From Catenulispora sp. GP43 (GTDB lineage: Bacteria > Actinomycetota > Actinomycetes > Streptomycetales > Catenulisporaceae), in contig NZ_JBGCCT010000021.1 in NCBI RefSeq assembly GCF_041260665.1, positions 1-64,000 of the forward strand: a stretch of 64,000 nucleotides of DNA, given 5' to 3'. The notes under the pieces were generated by a model that saw nothing but the letters and a program-made list of their open reading frames with translations, was not told where the DNA came from and made no database searches. Shown piece by piece: positions 1 to 7,960 of this stretch (position 1 is the stretch's first letter; the number at the start of each line of letters is the position of its first letter). Both the position numbers and the translations under genes were made by a program.

Positions 1-140
1 GCGGGCCGGGGGGTCCTGGGTGTAGGTCTGGGGGGTGGGGGGCCGCTTCCGGGGGGGCGCGGGGGTTTCCCCCCGCGCCCCGGGGGGGGGGGGGCGGGGG
101 GGGGGGGGGGCCCCCCCCCCCCCCGGCGCCGGGACGTGCT
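1..140. other. G/C homopolymer tract, likely assembly artefact
   Basis: Nearly pure G and C, with runs of more than ten G followed by more than ten C around 81-124. The open frames here are compositional shadows. The tract lies just beyond the 3' end of the chitosanase gene. A second tract of the same kind lies at 27652-27845. I see no gene or site in it. A badly resolved hairpin or contig end is the simplest explanation. Confidence 0.6.
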
Positions 141-160
141 CGGACAGTGGGGGTTGTCCG
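141..160 (-). terminator. Hairpin downstream of chitosanase gene
   Basis: A stem CGGACA/TGTCCG with an 8-nt loop lies 11 bases past the chitosanase stop codon. A second small inverted repeat (CCGGCTG/CAGCCGG, 164-178) overlaps the stop codon itself. There is no T-run, as is common for terminators in high-G+C actinobacteria. Confidence 0.4.
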
Positions 161-170
161 GGACCGGCTG

Positions 171-974
171 TCAGCCGGCCATCGCCGCGCCGAGCTGGTT
201 CAGGGCCTTCTGGACCAGGGCCTGGGCGTTGTTGTTCAGCTGGGCGTTGGTGCCGTTCACGACCCAGCTCTTGCCGGACAGGATCACGACGGTCACGCCG
301 TTGTCCACGCCGCCGGTGGTGCCGCTGCTCGGGATGCCGAGCAGCGAGGCCGCCTTCACGGACGCCTCGCCGAGCTCACGGGAGTCGTTGGACGAGGTGG
401 TCTGGTCGTTGCCGGTCTGGGTGTCGCCGAAGATGGCACCGATGACCTTGCTCTTGTAGAAGACCAGCGCGAACTGCCGGCCCGATATGCCGTGCTCCTT
501 GTAGAAGAAGTGCGGGCACGGGGTCTTCTTGTCCCAACAGTCGTCGCCGAGGACGAAGTACGGCACATGGTGCGCGGCCAACTGCTTGCCGGCGCTGTCC
601 TGGAAGGTCGTGTCGCCCTGGTGGTCGGGATCCGGATCCGGGTCGCTGCCGTCGTCGTCGATGGCCATGCTCGAGGTGTACGTGAAGACGCCCGCCGTCG
701 GCTGGTACACGTTGACGTTCATCGCCCGCGTCATGGTGTTGATGTGGGGCTTGGCGTTGACCTTGGTCGAGGTCGTCGAGTTCTTCTTGATGTCGGCCAG
801 CACTTGGGCGGCCGTGTACGTGGTCGCCGGCGCGGCGGCCGCGTCCGCCGTCACGGCGTGCTGGGCCGCGGCGGCATGGGGCACCGCGGCGTGGGCGTTC
901 GCGACGGCGAACTGGGTGGCGAGTGCGAGAGCTCCGACGGATCCCAGAGCTACGCGCATGCGGATCGATGGCAT
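171..974 (-). CDS. Secreted chitosanase, glycoside hydrolase family 75
   Basis: 267 aa. The N-terminus (Met-Pro-Ser-Ile-Arg, then an Ala/Leu-rich stretch to about residue 30) is a Sec-type signal peptide, so the enzyme should be exported. The family signatures seen are the Asp-rich block DDDGSDPDPDPDHQGDTTFQ at about 106-125, VPYFVLGDD at 137-145, and IFGDT...ELGEAS. In GH75 enzymes the last motif supplies the catalytic pair, here Asp184 and Glu203. The expected reaction is endo-hydrolysis of beta-1,4 links in chitosan. The ATG is preceded by GGAGG at 11 nt. The gene is monocistronic, with a CsnR-like operator just upstream. Family assignment is from motif pattern only. Confidence 0.82.
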   Translation of the reverse strand: MPSIRMRVALGSVGALALATQFAVANAHAAVPHAAAAQHAVTADAAAAPATTYTAAQVLADIKKNSTTSTKVNAKPHINTMTRAMNVNVYQPTAGVFTYTSSMAIDDDGSDPDPDPDHQGDTTFQDSAGKQLAAHHVPYFVLGDDCWDKKTPCPHFFYKEHGISGRQFALVFYKSKVIGAIFGDTQTGNDQTTSSNDSRELGEASVKAASLLGIPSSGTTGGVDNGVTVVILSGKSWVVNGTNAQLNNNAQALVQKALNQLGAAMAG

Positions 975-996
975 GGGGTGGGGGCCTCCATCTTTC

Positions 997-1015
997 GTCA
1001 GTAAACTTTCCTAAC
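997..1015 (-). promoter_or_regulatory. CsnR-like operator upstream of chitosanase gene
   Basis: GTCAGTAAACTTTCCTAAC is an imperfect 19-bp palindrome (7 of 9 arm positions match), 22 bp upstream of the chitosanase ATG. It resembles the GTTAGGAAA/TTTCCTAAC operator that I recall for the ROK-family repressor CsnR at actinobacterial chitosanase genes. A partial half-site (TTAGGAAA) follows near 1069-1076. Chitosan-oligomer induction is inferred. No csnR gene lies in this window. Confidence 0.55.
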
Positions 1016-1141
1016 GAGAATCGAAGCATCCTTATCCCGGGAGCGCAATGACTTTGACAAGATCTTCTTTAGGAAATCTTCATTCAGGGCATTGACGCAG
1101 CTCAGATCCGGTGCGAGCGGTATCAAGCCGCTGAGGGAGGA

Positions 1142-1573
1142 TCAACGCGATGAGCCAGGAGCCGCCGACCGGGCCGCCTCCGGCGCCACCACCTCGATCT
1201 CGAATCCCGCCGCGTCGGTCAGGTAGGCCGCGTAGTGCTCCGGTCCCCCGGCGTGCGGGTACACGTCGGCGAACAGCTGCTGCCAGCCGTGCGCCGGGCC
1301 CGCGGCCTGGATCCGGTCCACGGTCGTCTCGTCGGGCGCGTGCACGGCGAGGTGGTTCAGGCCGGGCCGCATCCGGTCGTACGGCAGCCCCGGCCGGACC
1401 GCAGAGGACTGCTCGATGACCAGGTACGAGTCGCCGATCCGCCAGCTGCGCCCCTCGGACCAGTTCTGGTAGAGCTCCCAGCCGAGCTCGCCGAGCAGCC
1501 AGGCCCAGGAGGCCTCGACCGCCCGCAGGTCCTCCACCCAGATCTCGACGTGATGGAATCCGATCGGCGGCAT
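1142..1573 (-). CDS. VOC (glyoxalase/bleomycin-resistance) superfamily protein
   Basis: 143 aa, a single vicinal-oxygen-chelate module: beta-alpha-beta-beta-beta units starting FHHVEIWVEDL (residues 6-16) and LNHLAVHAPDE (about 92-102). His7/His8, His94 and a late Glu (FEIEVVAPE) are the usual metal-ligand positions. The substrate cannot be named from sequence. A good ribosome binding site (GGGAGGGCCC) precedes the ATG. The gene lies 34 bp downstream of rlmN on the same strand and may be read through from it. Confidence 0.75.
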   Translation of the reverse strand: MPPIGFHHVEIWVEDLRAVEASWAWLLGELGWELYQNWSEGRSWRIGDSYLVIEQSSAVRPGLPYDRMRPGLNHLAVHAPDETTVDRIQAAGPAHGWQQLFADVYPHAGGPEHYAAYLTDAAGFEIEVVAPEAARSAAPGSSR

Positions 1574-1607
1574 GGGCCCTCCCGGCGTTGGCGCGGTGTA
1601 CGGCCCC

Positions 1608-2765
1608 CTACTTCACCGCTGCCGCGAGCTGGCCGCAAGCCCCGTCGATGTCCCGGCCCCGGGTGTCGCGCACCGTCACCGGCACGCCCCACTCGGTCAG
1701 CCGGCGGACGAACTCGGCCTCGTCCTGCGGCCGCGAGGCGGTCCACTTCGAGCCCGGGGTCGGGTTCAGCGGGATCAGGTTCACGTGCACCAGCTTGTTG
1801 CGGAGCATGCGGCCCAGGCGGTCGGCGCGCCAGGCCTGGTCGTTGATGTCCTTGATGAGCGCGTACTCGATGGAGACCCGGCGCTTGGTGACCGAGGCGT
1901 AGCGCCAGGCCGCGTCGAGCACCTCCGAGACGTTCCAGCGGGTGTTCACCGGGACCAGGGTGTCGCGCAGCTCGTCGTCCGGGGCGTGCAGGGAGACGGC
2001 CAGCGTCACCGGGATCGCCTCGGCGGTCAGCTTCTCGATCGCCGGGACCAGGCCGACGGTGGAGACCGTGATGTGCCGCGCGGACAGGCCCAGGCCGTCG
2101 GGCACCGGCTCGGTCAGCCGCCGCACGGCGCCGATCACCGCCTTGTAGTTGGCCAGCGGCTCGCCCATGCCCATGAACACGACGTTGGAGACCCGGCCCG
2201 GGCCGCCGGGGACCTCGCCGCGGGCCATCGCCCGGGCGCCGGCCACGACCTGCTCGACGATCTCGCCGGTGGACATGTTCCGGGTCAGGCCGGCCTGGCC
2301 GGTGGCGCAGAACGGGCAGTTCATGCCGCAGCCGGCCTGCGAGGACACGCACATCGTGGTGCGGTCGCGGTAGCGCATCAGCACCGACTCGACGGTCGCG
2401 CCGTCGAACAGGCGCCACAGGGTCTTGCGGGTGGTGCCGCTGTCGGCCGTCTGCTCACGGATCGGGGTCAGCAGCTTCGGGGTGAGGATGCCGGCCAGTT
2501 CCTCGCGCTTGGCGGCCGGGACGTCGGTCCACTCGGCCGGGTCGTCGGCGAGGTGGCCGAAGTAGTGCTTGGAGATCTGCGCCGCCCGGAAGCCCTGGTG
2601 GCCGAGGTCGGCCAGCGCCTTCTTGCGCTCGGCCGAGGTGAGGTCGGCCAGGTGGCGCGGCGGCTTGGCCCGGCGCGGGGAGGTGAACGTCAGCTCGCCG
2701 GGGCGCGGCGGCTTCGGCGCGATCGTGACGTCGACGGCGGGCGTTTCGGGAGCTTCTGCAGACAT
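1608..2765 (-). CDS. rlmN: 23S rRNA (adenine2503-C2)/tRNA methyltransferase RlmN
   Basis: Radical-SAM dual-specificity methyltransferase that adds a C2 methyl to A2503 of 23S rRNA and A37 of some tRNAs. The cluster motif CxxxCxxC (CGMNCPFC) is at about residues 146-153 of this 385-aa version. It is followed by [24 protein letters not shown] and the C-terminal GACGQL, whose Cys is the methyl-carrying residue of the family. Length is normal. The chosen ATG begins 4 bp after the padR stop. An upstream in-frame ATG at 2807 (14 codons longer, overlapping padR, preceded by GGGGAG) cannot be excluded. Confidence 0.93.
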   Translation of the reverse strand: MSAEAPETPAVDVTIAPKPPRPGELTFTSPRRAKPPRHLADLTSAERKKALADLGHQGFRAAQISKHYFGHLADDPAEWTDVPAAKREELAGILTPKLLTPIREQTADSGTTRKTLWRLFDGATVESVLMRYRDRTTMCVSSQAGCGMNCPFCATGQAGLTRNMSTGEIVEQVVAGARAMARGEVPGGPGRVSNVVFMGMGEPLANYKAVIGAVRRLTEPVPDGLGLSARHITVSTVGLVPAIEKLTAEAIPVTLAVSLHAPDDELRDTLVPVNTRWNVSEVLDAAWRYASVTKRRVSIEYALIKDINDQAWRADRLGRMLRNKLVHVNLIPLNPTPGSKWTASRPQDEAEFVRRLTEWGVPVTVRDTRGRDIDGACGQLAAAVK

Positions 2766-2769
2766 AGTT

Positions 2770-3321
2770 TTATAAGTTTCCCACGTTCTCGTGCCCGCTC
2801 TTGACATCCAGCTCCCCGATCGTCGCGTTCAGCCACTCCAGCTCGGTGATGCTGGTCGCACGTGCGATGCGCAGCATGCCCCGGCGGAAGGGGTCCTCGA
2901 CGTCCTCGGCGCTCAGTGCGTGGTCGCCTTCGTAGAAGAAGCTGGCCGGGGCGCTCAGGAACTCCAGACGGCGGCGCAGGACCACCGCCTGCGCCGCGGG
3001 GTCGTCGAGGTGGCGCAGGAACGCCAGCAGGCAGAACCAGTGGTTCTCATCGGTGATGAAGACGTCCCCGGGCGCGGCCAGCAGACGCAGCAGCTTGGCC
3101 CGGCCGGCGTCGGTCAGCTCCAGCATGTGCCGGGGCGCGGCGACCCCGGACTCCAGCTCCTTGGTCAGCAGGCCGGCTTCCAGGAGGCGCTTGATCGCGG
3201 GGTAGAGCGTGCCGTCGGCGATCGGCCGGATGTGGCCGGTGAGCGCGGCCAGGCGCTTGCGCAGCTCGTAGCCGTGCAAGCGGGACTCGAACAGGAAACC
3301 GAGGATGGCGAACTCCAACAC
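2770..3321 (-). CDS. PadR family transcriptional regulator
   Basis: 183 aa from a GTG at 3321, which gives the usual PadR opening (Val/Met)[24 protein letters not shown] winged-helix domain (about 1-75, with [17 protein letters not shown]) is followed by a C-terminal helical dimerisation region (PadR_C type). An upstream in-frame ATG at 3366 would place 15 extra residues across two copies of a palindrome, so the shorter start is preferred. The gene is divergent from the alpha/beta hydrolase at 3411 and followed closely by rlmN. It probably represses itself and the hydrolase. The ligand is unknown. Confidence 0.82.
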   Translation of the reverse strand: MLEFAILGFLFESRLHGYELRKRLAALTGHIRPIADGTLYPAIKRLLEAGLLTKELESGVAAPRHMLELTDAGRAKLLRLLAAPGDVFITDENHWFCLLAFLRHLDDPAAQAVVLRRRLEFLSAPASFFYEGDHALSAEDVEDPFRRGMLRIARATSITELEWLNATIGELDVKSGHENVGNL

Positions 3322-3330
3322 GGGTTGAGG

Positions 3331-3390
3331 ATACCTCGGTGCCGATGTATCTTCATGCCCCGACACCGATATATCTCGGAGCCGATGTAT
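3331..3390. promoter_or_regulatory. Repeated PadR operator in divergent promoter
   Basis: Two 20-bp imperfect palindromes, ATACCTCGGTGCCGATGTAT (3331-3350) and ATATCTCGGAGCCGATGTAT (3371-3390), start exactly 40 bp apart. A third half-site, CCGATATAT, lies at 3366-3374. ATGTAT/ATACAT ends are typical of PadR operators. The array fills the region between the padR GTG and the hydrolase ATG, so one regulator could control both directions. Confidence 0.7.
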
Positions 3391-3410
3391 TCACAGGAGA
3401 GGGCATCCCC

Positions 3411-4193
3411 ATGACGCTGCACGCTGCCGAAGTCCGCGCCGACGGCTCCGCGATCCGCTGGACCGAACTGCCCGGGGCCGAGCCGGCCCGCGTCTACCTC
3501 CACGGCCTCGGTGGCAGCTCCAGCCACTGCTTCGCCGAGGTCGCGAGCAGCGACGGCTTGCGCGGCCGCCGTTCCCTGCTGCTGGACCTGCTCGGCCACG
3601 GCATCAGCGACCGGCCGGCCGACGCCGACTACACCGTCGAGGACCACGCCGACTGGATCGCGACCGCGCTTCGGGCGGCCGGCGTGTCCGGCGCGCAGGT
3701 CATCGCGCACAGCATGGGCGGCTCGATAGCGACCGTGCTGGCCCTCAGGCACCCGGACGTGGTGGCGAGCCTGGTCCTGATCGATTCGAACCTCGATCCG
3801 GCCCCGGAGATCCCGCGTCCCGGCTCCTCCCAGATCGCGCGTTACGGCGAGACCGTGTTCCTGCACGGAGGCGGCTATGCGGAGACGCTGGAGCGCGTGA
3901 ACCCGGGATGGCGCGCGACGATGCGGCTGGCCGGCCCGGTGGCGCTGTACCGCAGCGCGGCCAGCCTGGCGAAGTTCGAGGGACGCGCGATTCTGAAGAA
4001 CCTGGACATCCCGCGGGCCTACCTGTACCCGCAGGCCGACGGCCCGCTGAAGGGCGCCGACGGACTGATCGCCGCGGGGGTTCACGTCATAGCGCTGCCG
4101 GATTGCGGACACAACATCACGCTGGACAATCCGGCCGGCTTTGTTGAGGCGGTTCTCGCGGTCGAGGCGGCTTCAGCAGTACTCGCTGCTTAA
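3411..4193 (+). CDS. Alpha/beta-fold hydrolase
   Basis: 260 aa. Oxyanion segment HGLGGSSS (31-38), then GHGISDRP (62-69). The nucleophile elbow is AHSMGGS with Ser101, and the catalytic His is His234 in DCGHNI. The fold is that of single-domain esterases, lyases and acylhydrolases; no lid insertion or membrane segment is seen. AGGAGAGGG lies just before the ATG. Divergent from padR and probably its main target, as in many PadR-controlled detoxification genes. The substrate is unknown. Confidence 0.85.
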   Translation: MTLHAAEVRADGSAIRWTELPGAEPARVYLHGLGGSSSHCFAEVASSDGLRGRRSLLLDLLGHGISDRPADADYTVEDHADWIATALRAAGVSGAQVIAHSMGGSIATVLALRHPDVVASLVLIDSNLDPAPEIPRPGSSQIARYGETVFLHGGGYAETLERVNPGWRATMRLAGPVALYRSAASLAKFEGRAILKNLDIPRAYLYPQADGPLKGADGLIAAGVHVIALPDCGHNITLDNPAGFVEAVLAVEAASAVLAA

Positions 4194-4214
4194 TAGAGAT
4201 CTTCTCTAATAGCC

Positions 4215-4259
4215 GGCGGCCCTGTGCGATATCCCTAAAGGGAATCGCACAGGGCCGCC
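4215..4259. terminator. Bidirectional terminator between convergent genes
   Basis: A perfect 16-bp inverted repeat (4215-4230 with 4244-4259) whose loop holds a further TCCC/GGGA pair. It lies 21 bp past the hydrolase stop and 36 bp past the convergent cdsA stop, so it can serve both strands. Confidence 0.85.
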
Positions 4260-4295
4260 GCGCTACGCCGCTCTATGTAGCTCCGTATCAGAGCT

Positions 4296-5387
4296 CTACT
4301 TCCATCCCAGGAACAAACTCAGTAACAGCCAGGCCACCGGCACCGTGGCCAGCATCGAGTCCAGCCGGTCCATGATGCCGCCGTGGCCGGGGAGCAGGTT
4401 CCCCATGTCCTTGATCCCGAGGTCCCGCTTGATCACCGACTCGATCAGGTCGCCGAGCGTGGCCGCGGCGACCCCGGCGATGCCCAGCAGGACGCCCTGC
4501 CAGACCTTGCCGTCCAGCATCTGCGTGATGCCCACGGCGCCCACCGCGGCGGTCACGATCAGCGAGCCGGCCAGGCCCTCCCAGGTCTTCCCGGGCGAGA
4601 TCTTCGGCGCCAGCTTGTGCTTGCCGAAGAAGACGCCGGTGGCGTACCCGCCGGTGTCGTTGGCGATCGGGAGCGTCAGGAACAGGATCACGCGCTTGTA
4701 GCCGTTGTCCTGGGCCAGCATCAGCACCGCGAACGAGGCCAGCATCGGGACGTAGACCAGGGTGAACAGGCCCGCGGTGGCGTCGCGCAGGAAGCCGTCC
4801 GCGCCCTCGGCCATCCGCCAGACCAGCACCGCCAGCGCGGTCATCGCCAGCACCGCGACCATCGCGGTCGGGCCGCCGAACCAGGAGCCGGCGATCATGC
4901 CCAGCCCGCCGACGGCGATCGGCGGCCAGGGCACCCGGACGTCCCGGGTGGCCATCGCCTGCGCCAGCTCGCGGACGCCTATCACCACCGCGATCGCGAC
5001 GACCACCGCGAACGCGCCGCGCAGGAACAGCGTGCCGAGCAGGACGGCGCCCAGGCCCACGCCGACGCCGATGGCGGCCGGCAGGTTGCGCCCGGCCCGG
5101 CCGGAGGGCTTGCCCGGGGCGGCGCCGGCGTTGCCGGGGGTGCCGCCGCCCGCGCCACGCGCTCCGGCGCCGGAGGGGCCGGGACTGCCGGGACCGCCGG
5201 GACCACCGTCGCCGGGGCCGCCCGCGCCGGGACCGGGGCCGCCGGGACCGCCGGGACCACCAGGGCCACCAGGGCCACCAGGACCGCCGGAGCCTCGCGC
5301 ACCGGCGCCGGAGCGCCCGGCGCCGCCGCCTCCCGGCCCGCCGCCGGGGGCCTGGGCCTCACCGCGCCTGGTCTGCGTGGATGCCAT
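4296..5387 (-). CDS. cdsA: Phosphatidate cytidylyltransferase
   Basis: Makes CDP-diacylglycerol from phosphatidate and CTP, the branch point to cardiolipin, PI and PE in the membrane. 363 aa from the ATG at 5387 (start reads MASTQTRRG). Residues ~15-110 are a Gly/Pro-rich, collagen-like low-complexity arm with repeated Gly-Gly-Pro triplets. About eight hydrophobic helices follow, ending with the family signature KRDLGIKDMGNLLPGHGG...MDRLDS near the C-terminus. An upstream in-frame start (5480) lacks better support. Last gene of the rpsB-tsf-pyrH-frr-cdsA series, as in Streptomyces. Confidence 0.93.
   Translation of the reverse strand: MASTQTRRGEAQAPGGGPGGGGAGRSGAGARGSGGPGGPGGPGGPGGPGGPGPGAGGPGDGGPGGPGSPGPSGAGARGAGGGTPGNAGAAPGKPSGRAGRNLPAAIGVGVGLGAVLLGTLFLRGAFAVVVAIAVVIGVRELAQAMATRDVRVPWPPIAVGGLGMIAGSWFGGPTAMVAVLAMTALAVLVWRMAEGADGFLRDATAGLFTLVYVPMLASFAVLMLAQDNGYKRVILFLTLPIANDTGGYATGVFFGKHKLAPKISPGKTWEGLAGSLIVTAAVGAVGITQMLDGKVWQGVLLGIAGVAAATLGDLIESVIKRDLGIKDMGNLLPGHGGIMDRLDSMLATVPVAWLLLSLFLGWK
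5220..5310 (-). repeat. Gly-Gly-Pro coding repeat in cdsA
   Basis: Near-perfect 9-bp tandem units (about ten copies of ccaccaggg-like sequence on the plus strand) encode the Gly-Gly-Pro arm of CdsA. This is slippage-prone coding DNA, and copy number may vary between strains. Confidence 0.75.
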
Positions 5388-5530
5388 GCGCCCGCACCAT
5401 CCCCTACTCGCCCCTCGTGAACTCCTCCGCACTCCCCGCGTGAACTCGGTGAGAAAACGCGACGGACCGGCAGCGATCATAGCCGCCGGTCCGTGCTGTA
5501 CGTCGGAGCGCCTGCCTGGCTGCCAGGTGA

Positions 5531-5547
5531 GAGCCCTGGAAGGGCTC
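5531..5547 (-). terminator. Small hairpin at the end of frr
   Basis: GAGCCCT/AGGGCTC with a 3-nt loop overlaps the frr stop codon. It is followed within 30 bp by another small inverted repeat (CCTGGC/GCCAGG, 5514-5526). It could attenuate read-through into cdsA, whose ATG is about 160 bp away. Confidence 0.4.
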
Positions 5548-6103
5548 AGACCTCCAGCAGCTCGGATTCCTTGTGCTTGAGCATCTCGTCGATCTGCGCG
5601 GTGTGCTTCTGCGTCAGCTCGTCCAGGTGCTTCTCGGCGCGGCGCACGTCGTCCTCGCCGGCCTCGCCGTCCTTGGCCAGCTTGTCCAGGGTCTCCTTGG
5701 CGTGCCGGCGGATGTTGCGGATGGAGATCTTGGCGTCCTCGCCCTTGGCGCGGGCCACCTTGATGTACTCCTTGCGGCGCTCCTCGGTGAGCTGCGGGAA
5801 CACCACGCGGATGATCTGACCGTCGTTGGTCGGGTTCACGCCCAGGTCGCTGTCCCGGATCGAGCGCTCGATGGCCCCCAGCGCCGTCTTGTCGTACGGC
5901 GAGATGACCACCATGCGCGCGTCCTGCACCTGGAAGGACGCCATCTGGCTCAGCGGCGTGGCGGCACCGTAGTACTCGGCGGTCAGCTTGCTGAACATCG
6001 CCGGGTTGGCGCGGCCGGTGCGGACCCCCGACAGATCGTCCTTGGCGACCTCGACGGCCTTGTCCATCTTCTCCTCTGCGTCGAGGAGGGTCTCATCGAT
6101 CAC
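5546..6103 (-). CDS. frr: Ribosome recycling factor
   Basis: 185 aa, the standard length. With EF-G it splits post-termination 70S ribosomes in the cytoplasm. The three-helix bundle and the [10 protein letters not shown] motif (about 28-37) are present, as are the conserved [18 protein letters not shown] block and the C-terminal [14 protein letters not shown] helix. Downstream of pyrH with about 106 bp between them, and upstream of cdsA. Confidence 0.97.
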   Translation of the reverse strand: MIDETLLDAEEKMDKAVEVAKDDLSGVRTGRANPAMFSKLTAEYYGAATPLSQMASFQVQDARMVVISPYDKTALGAIERSIRDSDLGVNPTNDGQIIRVVFPQLTEERRKEYIKVARAKGEDAKISIRNIRRHAKETLDKLAKDGEAGEDDVRRAEKHLDELTQKHTAQIDEMLKHKESELLEV

Positions 6104-6209
6104 TTGGGGGCTCCCTAGAAGTCTTCGCGCTCTGCTGTGTCCATGACAAAGCTCAAGCGCAGCTTAGTGCGTTCGCGGCCGGCGGTACCGAAACGGTGCG
6201 GGGTCGGGC

Positions 6210-6974
6210 TCAGTGCGCCGGTCCGATGACGGTCCCGAGCTTCTCCCCGCGGATCGCCCGCGCGATGTTGCCCGGCTGCAGGCCGAACACCACGATCGGC
6301 ATGCCGTTGTCCCGGCACAGGGAGACCGAGGTGGCGTCCGCGATCTTCAGATTGCGCGCCAGGAACTCGTCGTAGGACAGCGTGTCGTACTTGACTGCGT
6401 CCGGGTTCTTGTTCGGATCGGAGTCGTACACGCCGTCGGTCCCCTGCTTGGCCATCAGGATGGACTCGGCGTGGATCTCCAGCGCGCGCTGCGCGGCGGT
6501 GGTGTCGGTGGAGAAGTACGGCATGCCGGCGCCCGCGCCGAAGATCACGACGCGGCCCTTCTCCAGATGCCGGATCGCACGGCGCGGGATGTAGGGCTCG
6601 GCGACCTGGCTCATGGTGATCGCGCTCTGCACCCGGGTGGGGATGCCGACCTTCTCCAGGAAGTCCTGCAGCGCCAGACAGTTCATGACCGTGCCCAGCA
6701 TGCCCATGTAGTCCGCGCGGGAGCGCTCCATGCCGTGCTGGGACAGCTCCGCGCCGCGGAAGAAGTTGCCGCCGCCGACCACGACCGCGACCTCGACGCC
6801 GCCCTCGGAGACGACGTCCGCGATCTCCTTGGCGATGCTCTTGACGACTTCCGGGTCCACGCCGATCTGCCCGCCGCCGAATACCTCGCCGGAGAGCTTG
6901 AGCAGAACCCTGCGGTTCTTTTCGGTACGCGAAGGAACCGCCGCCGTGTCGGTTTCCTGATTGGTTTCCTTCAC
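6210..6974 (-). CDS. pyrH: UMP kinase
   Basis: Phosphorylates UMP to UDP with ATP in pyrimidine synthesis. 254 aa, amino-acid-kinase fold: [11 protein letters not shown] near residue 24, the phosphate loop [10 protein letters not shown] near 63-72, [19 protein letters not shown] and the uridine-site TDGVYDSDP. The GTG start is preceded by AGGAG at 10 nt. Bacterial UMP kinases of this family are hexameric and regulated by GTP and UTP. Flanked by tsf (54 bp upstream) and frr. Confidence 0.96.
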   Translation of the reverse strand: MKETNQETDTAAVPSRTEKNRRVLLKLSGEVFGGGQIGVDPEVVKSIAKEIADVVSEGGVEVAVVVGGGNFFRGAELSQHGMERSRADYMGMLGTVMNCLALQDFLEKVGIPTRVQSAITMSQVAEPYIPRRAIRHLEKGRVVIFGAGAGMPYFSTDTTAAQRALEIHAESILMAKQGTDGVYDSDPNKNPDAVKYDTLSYDEFLARNLKIADATSVSLCRDNGMPIVVFGLQPGNIARAIRGEKLGTVIGPAH

Positions 6975-7028
6975 AGCAGCGGCTCCTTCGACGTAGCTAT
7001 TCGGTGCTCTTTAGTTTTTCAGATTCCG

Positions 7029-7859
7029 TCAGCTACCGACGCGGAAGCGCGCGAATCGCTTGAGCGAAACGCCGGCCTCGTCGAGAACCTTGGCGACGGT
7101 CTTCTTCGGGTCCTTGGCGAAGGCCTGCTCCAGGACGACGTTCTCCTTGAAGAAGCCGTTGACGCGACCCTCGACGATCTTCGGCAGCGCGGCCTCCGGC
7201 TTGCCCTCCTCGCGGGAGGTCTCCTCGGCCAGACGGCGCTCGTTCTCCACGACGTCGGCCGGGACCTCGTCGCGGGTCAGGTAGGACGGCGAGAACGCGG
7301 CGATGTGCTGCGCGACGTCCTTGGCGACCTCGGCGTTCTCCTTGTCGAGCTCGACCAGGACGCCGATCTGGGCCGGGATGTCCGGGGAGGTCTTGTGCAG
7401 GTAGGAGGCGACGTAGCCGTCGTGGAACTGCGCGAAGCGGCGCAGCTCGATCTTCTCACCCAGCGTGGCGTTGGCCTCGTCCAGGTAGACCTGCACGGTC
7501 TTGCCCGGCTCCAGCTCGGAGGCCAGCAGCGCGGTGACGTCGGCCGGCTTGGCGTTCACGACGTGCGCGAGCACGGTGGCCGCGACGGTCTGGAACGCCT
7601 CGCCCTTGGCGACGAAGTCGGTCTCGCAGTTCAGCTCGATCAGGGTGCCGGCCACGCCGTCCACGGCGCTGGCGACCAGGCCGTTGGAGGCCGAGCGGCC
7701 CTCGCGCTTGGTGACGCCCTTCAGGCCCTTGACGCGCAGGAACTCGACAGCCTTGTCGAGGTCGCCGTCGGTCTCCTCCAGCGCCTTCTTGCAGTCCATC
7801 ATGCCGGCGGCCGTCAGCTCGCGGAGCTTCTTGACGTCGGCGGCGGTGTAGTTCGCCAT
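7029..7859 (-). CDS. tsf: Elongation factor Ts
   Basis: Nucleotide-exchange factor for EF-Tu. 276 aa: N-terminal UBA-like domain with [16 protein letters not shown] (13-28), the EF-Tu contact motif [10 protein letters not shown] (about 78-87), then two core subdomains. This is the usual actinobacterial length. Downstream of rpsB across a 101-bp gap that holds a strong hairpin, the same arrangement as the rpsB-tsf attenuated operon of other bacteria. Confidence 0.97.
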   Translation of the reverse strand: MANYTAADVKKLRELTAAGMMDCKKALEETDGDLDKAVEFLRVKGLKGVTKREGRSASNGLVASAVDGVAGTLIELNCETDFVAKGEAFQTVAATVLAHVVNAKPADVTALLASELEPGKTVQVYLDEANATLGEKIELRRFAQFHDGYVASYLHKTSPDIPAQIGVLVELDKENAEVAKDVAQHIAAFSPSYLTRDEVPADVVENERRLAEETSREEGKPEAALPKIVEGRVNGFFKENVVLEQAFAKDPKKTVAKVLDEAGVSLKRFARFRVGS

Positions 7860-7901
7860 TGTTAGTCGTCCTTAAGTGGATCGGCGTGGATCGGCTTCTC
7901 C

Positions 7902-7934
7902 GGTGCGCCGGGCGGGGTCACCGCCCGGCGCACC
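7902..7934 (-). terminator. rpsB-tsf intercistronic hairpin
   Basis: Perfect 14-bp stem (7902-7915 with 7921-7934) and a 5-nt loop, 27 bp after the rpsB stop and 43 bp before the tsf ATG. No T-run follows. Its position suggests partial termination that sets the S2:EF-Ts ratio. Confidence 0.75.
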
Positions 7935-7960
7935 GCGGAAATCAAACCAGTCGGACCGGT

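Noticed and set aside
1572-2804. Long plus-strand frame opposite rlmN
   Set aside because: His/Gly/Arg-rich translation typical of an antisense frame; rlmN is certain.
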